Positions 6,287-9,424 of a stretch of DNA of 9,424 bases are shown here, piece by piece. A program made the translations under genes and the position numbers. The stretch lies in the NCBI GenBank assembly GCA_012513165.1, contig JAAZCT010000028.1, forward strand, positions 1-9,424. Reading direction: 5' to 3'. Source of the DNA: Actinomycetales bacterium. Its GTDB lineage: Bacteria; Actinomycetota; Actinomycetes; Propionibacteriales; Nocardioidaceae. The first letter of the stretch is position 1. Each line of letters opens with the position of its first letter. The notes under the pieces were generated by a model that worked only from the letters and a program-made list of their open reading frames with translations, was not told the origin of the DNA and made no database searches.

Positions 6287-6338
6287 ACTATTTCTAGACC
6301 CGTGGTCCCAAATAGTCCGGAATGACTAAGGATTTGGG
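6287..6338 (-). promoter_or_regulatory. Two overlapping, mutually exclusive hairpins upstream of the small gene
   Basis: In - strand order there are three segments. Segment 1 (6338-6324) reads CCCAAA, TCCT, TAGTC. Segment 2 (6317-6304) starts GACTATTTGGG and runs on into ACC. Segment 3 (6300-6287) reads GGTC, TAG, AAATAGT. Segment 2 can pair with segment 1 (TAGTC with GACTA, CCCAAA with TTTGGG, a four-base bulge, 6-nt loop). It can instead pair with segment 3 (ACTATTT with AAATAGT, and GACC with GGTC around a 3-nt loop). Both use the same bases of segment 2, so only one can form. This is the layout of an attenuator or riboswitch-like switch, but no U-tract follows either hairpin. Whether transcription starts before it is not known. 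It could also serve as a DNA operator or as the end of the purL transcript. Confidence 0.45.
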
Positions 6339-6352
6339 TCTCACTTGCGAAA

Positions 6353-6381
6353 CTTTAGTAACACAGGTCACTTCAGTAACA
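6353..6381 (-). repeat. Pair of 11-bp direct repeats, candidate operator
   Basis: On the + strand CTTTAGTAACA (6353-6363) and CTTCAGTAACA (6371-6381) differ at one base and start 18 bp apart; a shorter AGTA copy follows at 6392-6395. On the - strand they read TGTTACT(A/G)AAG and lie 120-148 bp upstream of the small gene start. Near-identical direct repeats at such a spacing are typical of a DNA-binding protein site. The factor cannot be named; the units resemble the GTTAC-type half-sites of several actinobacterial regulators and, less well, the PHO box before pstS. Confidence 0.4.
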
Positions 6382-6421
6382 TTGGCCACACAGTAGTCCC
6401 AAGGAACTAGGTAATGGGATT

Positions 6422-8677
6422 TCAGAGAATCTGACCGAGCACATCGGGCAGCGTCGACTGCCAGGCATGCTTCAATTCGGCCACATCCAGCTCGAACTGG
6501 TCTTCAACTACCAGTGCAGTTCCACCAGTCGTGCCAACAGCCGTCAAGACCACATCAAACTGGTCAGCCAAGTCCACAAACGCTTCGTGATGTTCGGGGC
6601 GAATCGCCACCATCGCACGAGCCGAAGACTCACTGAACAGATCCAAGAAAGGATCTTCAAGCGAGACTGTGACGCCGGCGGTCCCGTTGAAGCTTGCCTC
6701 AGCGAGAGCCTGCGCCAAGCCACCGTCGGAGAGATCGTGCGCCGACTCGACGAGACCGCGTTCAGCCGCCGCCACCATCAACTTCGCCAGGTTCTGTTCA
6801 GCTTCAAGATCCACTGCGGGCGGCTTGCCACCGAGGTGCCCATGCACCACATGCGCCCAGGTCGATCCGGAGAGTTCTTCGTTGGTCTCGCCCAATACCA
6901 GCACGTGTGCGCCTTCGCTCACGAATCCTTGCTTGATGCGGTTGCGCACATCGCCGATCACGCCCAACACGCCTACCACTGGCGTCGGCAGGATGGGCGT
7001 CTCGCCAGTCTGGTTATAGAAGGAGACGTTGCCGCCGGTGACAGGAATACCCAACACTTCGCATGCATCTTTCAGCCCACTCGTGGCCTGTTCGAACTGC
7101 CACATCACGGCCGAGTCTTCGGGTGAACCAAAGTTCAAACAATCTGAGACGGCCTGAGGAGCAGCGCCTGTGACGGCGACGTTGCGGTACGACTCAACCA
7201 ACGCCAACTGGGCGCCCACATAGGGATCGAGTTGCGCGAAGCGACCATTGCAGTCCGTCGAGACCGCAACACCGCGGTAGCTGTCCGTATCGATCCGCAC
7301 CATGCCCGAATCTTCGGGCTGCGACAACACCGTGTTACCCAAAACGTAACGGTCGTATTGGTTGGTCACCCACGACTTATCCGCCATGTTCGGGCTTGTG
7401 ACAACCTGACGAACCTGCTCGGCCAACTCAGCCCCGGGGCCGGGGCGAGGCAGGGCTTCTGCCACGTCAGCCTGCAGCGCATCTTGGCTGGCTGGGCGGG
7501 CAAACGGTCGCTGATAAACCGGGCCGTCGTGCGCCACCGAACGCGGCGGAACATCCACCACAGTCTCGCCATGCCAATCGATAATCAAGTGTTCGCCGTC
7601 AGTGACTTCACCGATCGCGACCGCTTCAACATCCCACTTGCGGCAAATCGCCATGAACGCGTCGAGATGCTTCGGCTCGACCACGGCCATCATGCGCTCT
7701 TGGCTTTCGCTCATCAGAATCTCTTCTGGGGAAAGCGTCGAATCACGCAAAGGAACCAAGTCAAGTTCGACGTGCATACCGCCGTCGCCCGCGCTCGCGA
7801 GTTCGCTCGTGGCACAGGACAAGCCAGCCCCACCAAGATCCTGAATGCCGTGCACGACTTTGGCAGCAAACAACTCGAGCGTGCACTCGATCAGCAGCTT
7901 CTCCATGAACGGATCGCCCACCTGAACGGCTGGACGCTTCGCCGGACCGTCAGCGTCGAAGGTCTCTGAGGCGAGCACACTCACGCCACCAATGCCGTCG
8001 CCGCCGGTGCGAGCGCCATACAAAACAACCTTGTTACCCACACCGCTGGCGTGAGCAAGGTGCAAATCTTCGTGCCGCAAAACGCCGACGCAAAGTGCAT
8101 TAACGAGCGGATTTCCGAGGTAGGTCTCGTCGAAAACGACTTCTCCACCGATGTTGGGCAGCCCGAGGCAGTTGCCGTAGCCGCCGATGCCCGCGACCGC
8201 ACCGGGCAGCACGCGCTTCGTGTCTGGCGCGTCAAGTGGGCCGAATCGGAGGGGATCCATCACGGCAATCGGACGTGCGCCCATCGCCAAGATGTCACGG
8301 ACAATGCCGCCAATACCGGTAGCTGCGCCCTGGAAAGGCTCGATGTAGCTGGGGTGGTTGTGCGATTCGACCTTGAAGGTCACGGCGAAACCATCGCCTA
8401 CGTCGATCACGCCGGCGTTCTCGCCGATCCCGGCAAGGGTTTTACCCAAGGGGGTCTCCTGAGCGAGTTCGCCGAACTTCTTGAGGTGCACCTTGCTCGA
8501 CTTGTACGAGCAGTGCTCGCTCCACATCACGGAATACATGGCGAGTTCAGCACTCGTTGGCCGACGGCCAAGGATGCTGCGAATCTCTAAGTATTCGTCT
8601 TCTTTGAGGCCCAACTCAGCCCAAGGCTGTTCGTTGTCGGGCGTATCGGCGGCGAGGTTCACGGTATCCAGCGTCAC
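6422..8677 (-). CDS. purL: Phosphoribosylformylglycinamidine synthase subunit PurL (small type)
   Basis: PurL, with PurS and the glutaminase PurQ, converts FGAR, ATP and glutamine-derived ammonia to FGAM, the fourth step of de novo purine synthesis in the cytoplasm. The GTG at 8677 has AGGA 7 bp upstream (complement of 8685-8688). The protein has 751 aa, the size of small PurL that needs separate PurS and PurQ; the roughly 1300-aa PurL with a fused glutaminase is excluded. Landmarks in order: [18 protein letters not shown] (52-69) with the conserved His55, the ATP/metal segment KVESHNHPS (102-110), [20 protein letters not shown] (117-136), a second AIR-synthase-like half with [20 protein letters not shown] near 545-555 and [12 protein letters not shown] near 650. 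The sequence is intact from end to end. purQ and purS are not in this window. It is divergent from the ABC ATPase gene, with 85 bp between starts. Confidence 0.97.
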   Translation of the reverse strand: MTLDTVNLAADTPDNEQPWAELGLKEDEYLEIRSILGRRPTSAELAMYSVMWSEHCSYKSSKVHLKKFGELAQETPLGKTLAGIGENAGVIDVGDGFAVTFKVESHNHPSYIEPFQGAATGIGGIVRDILAMGARPIAVMDPLRFGPLDAPDTKRVLPGAVAGIGGYGNCLGLPNIGGEVVFDETYLGNPLVNALCVGVLRHEDLHLAHASGVGNKVVLYGARTGGDGIGGVSVLASETFDADGPAKRPAVQVGDPFMEKLLIECTLELFAAKVVHGIQDLGGAGLSCATSELASAGDGGMHVELDLVPLRDSTLSPEEILMSESQERMMAVVEPKHLDAFMAICRKWDVEAVAIGEVTDGEHLIIDWHGETVVDVPPRSVAHDGPVYQRPFARPASQDALQADVAEALPRPGPGAELAEQVRQVVTSPNMADKSWVTNQYDRYVLGNTVLSQPEDSGMVRIDTDSYRGVAVSTDCNGRFAQLDPYVGAQLALVESYRNVAVTGAAPQAVSDCLNFGSPEDSAVMWQFEQATSGLKDACEVLGIPVTGGNVSFYNQTGETPILPTPVVGVLGVIGDVRNRIKQGFVSEGAHVLVLGETNEELSGSTWAHVVHGHLGGKPPAVDLEAEQNLAKLMVAAAERGLVESAHDLSDGGLAQALAEASFNGTAGVTVSLEDPFLDLFSESSARAMVAIRPEHHEAFVDLADQFDVVLTAVGTTGGTALVVEDQFELDVAELKHAWQSTLPDVLGQIL

Positions 8678-8762
8678 GAGGCAATCCTACGCGACCGACT
8701 TAGGTGCGGCACCGGCCGATCGAACCCGCGGCATTCGCGTCAAAAAGTGCCAGAATGAAAAC
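8678..8762. promoter_or_regulatory. Divergent 85-bp intergenic region, purL and ABC ATPase gene
   Basis: This gap must carry the start signals for both genes unless promoters lie inside the neighbouring coding sequences. On the purL strand TTGACG (complement of 8738-8743) is a good -35 match, but I find no convincing -10 hexamer at 16-18 bp from it. For the + strand gene only AGAAT-like bases and a poor Shine-Dalgarno are seen. No purine-repressor-like palindrome was recognised. Confidence 0.3.
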
Positions 8763-9424
8763 GTGAAAGATGCGATTGACGTACGCGACCTTGGGGTAAC
8801 CCGAGGCGGGAACCAAGTACTGACTGACCTCACGCTCACCGTGGTTTCAGGCAGCATCACAGGAATCATCGGACCGAGCGGATCAGGCAAGTCCACCTTG
8901 ATTCGAGCCATCGCTGGCGTCCAAGCGAAAGTGACCGGACACCTCGAGGTGTTGGGCGCTGCTGCCGGTTCGAAAGCCAACCGACATCGGCTCGCATATT
9001 TGGCCCAAGGCGGGTCGGTCTATCCAGACCTGACCGCTCGGCAAAACGTGCGGCACTTTGCTCGACTAGCGGGAGTCGCTGTTGATCACGCCGATGCCGC
9101 GCTGGCTCGGGTTGACTTGAGCAGGCAAGCCGATCAGGTGGTCGAATCGATGTCGGGCGGGCAGCGCGCGCGGGTCGGATTGGCGTCAGTACTCGTCACC
9201 GGCTCCGAATTGTTGCTTCTGGATGAGCCAACGGTTGGACTCGATCCGGTGTTGCGTAAAGACTTATGGGACCTTTTCGGTCAACTCGCAGCCGATGGAA
9301 CCACGCTCGTGGTGTCGAGTCACGTGATGGACGAGGCCGCGCGCTGTGACCGAATCCTGCTACTGCGCGACGGGGCACTCCTCGCAGATGCCACGCCAGC
9401 CGAACTTCGGCAGAGCGCCGGCAC
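8763..9424 (+). CDS. ABC transporter ATP-binding protein, ABC-2 exporter type, truncated by window end
   Basis: The frame is open from GTG 8763 through the last base, 220 codons with no stop, so the C-terminus lies beyond the window. It is a complete ATPase core: Walker A GPSGSGKST (37-45), Q-loop Gln82 in YLAQGGS, signature MSGGQRARVGLA (130-141), Walker B LLLLDEPT (150-157) with Glu155, D-loop GLDP and switch His187 in VSSHVMDEAARCDR. The SSHVMDEA wording and the PTVGLDPVLRKDLWDLF stretch are typical of motors of ABC-2 type exporters (drug or lipid efflux, DrrA/NodI-like) rather than of nutrient importers. A permease gene would be expected just downstream. The substrate cannot be told. GTG 8763 is chosen because the usual N-terminal beta strand starts here; ATG 8755 is in another frame and stops at once. 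The Shine-Dalgarno is weak. Confidence 0.9.
   Translation, partial: MKDAIDVRDLGVTRGGNQVLTDLTLTVVSGSITGIIGPSGSGKSTLIRAIAGVQAKVTGHLEVLGAAAGSKANRHRLAYLAQGGSVYPDLTARQNVRHFARLAGVAVDHADAALARVDLSRQADQVVESMSGGQRARVGLASVLVTGSELLLLDEPTVGLDPVLRKDLWDLFGQLAADGTTLVVSSHVMDEAARCDRILLLRDGALLADATPAELRQSAG

Noticed and set aside
6313..6419. Imperfect long repeat of TAGTCC...CTA.G..AT.GGG at 6313-6340 and 6393-6419
   Set aside because: Needs several gaps and mismatches to align, so it is not distinguishable from chance by eye.
6467..7969. Open frames of 219 and 245 codons on the + strand opposite purL
   Set aside because: purL is continuous and has family motifs throughout this stretch. The antisense translations are His/Arg-rich and have no plausible start signals.
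1..9424. Search for mobile elements, CRISPR arrays, tRNA or rRNA genes, toxin-antitoxin or defence systems
   Set aside because: None seen. Every long gene is a recognisable housekeeping, phosphate uptake or transporter gene, and gene order fits a normal actinobacterial chromosome.

Overview
This is GC-rich chromosomal DNA from an actinomycete (Actinomycetota). The evidence is a mycothiol synthase (MshD) end fragment, since mycothiol is the actinobacterial low-molecular-weight thiol, GTG starts on most genes, a tandem phosphate-box-like motif of the actinobacterial kind, and small-type PurL. From general knowledge, mshD lying beside phosphate-uptake genes with purL in the wider neighbourhood is an arrangement also met in Mycobacterium and Corynebacterium. 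Genus cannot be fixed from the sequence alone.

Left part, + strand: the 3' end of mshD (2-211), then a 194-bp gap with a strong candidate PHO box (296-317), then the high-affinity phosphate uptake operon pstS-pstC-pstA-pstB (406-4367). PstS is the phosphate-binding lipoprotein, PstC and PstA form the membrane channel and PstB is the ATPase. A perfect 10-bp inverted repeat lies between pstS and pstC and could separate PstS output from that of the other subunits. pstC and pstA overlap by 4 bp. No phoU follows pstB.

Middle part, - strand: an apparent operon read right to left, consisting of a 52-aa hypothetical protein (6233-6075), a DUF47 PhoU-like protein (6023-5406) and the low-affinity phosphate transporter Pit (5405-4383). 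The PhoU-like stop codon directly abuts the pit GTG start. This unit runs head-on into the pst operon, with only 15 bp between the two stop codons and no visible terminator. A high-affinity and a low-affinity phosphate importer therefore face each other tail to tail.

The 188-bp gap 6234-6421 lies between purL and the small gene. It holds two overlapping, mutually exclusive inverted repeats (6287-6316 and 6307-6338) and a pair of 11-bp direct repeats (6353-6363, 6371-6381). It is the least explained stretch of the window and a candidate control region for the phoU-like/pit unit.

Right part: purL (8677-6422, - strand) encodes the large subunit of phosphoribosylformylglycinamidine synthase for purine synthesis. 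It is divergent from a truncated ABC-type ATPase gene (8763 to the window end, + strand) that looks like the motor of an ABC-2 type exporter.

Most of the window is ordinary housekeeping and nutrient-uptake DNA. I see no mobile element, CRISPR array, RNA gene or defence system. The points worth following are regulatory: the 6234-6421 region, the convergent pst/pit ends, the pstS-pstC hairpin and the small gene leading the pit operon.
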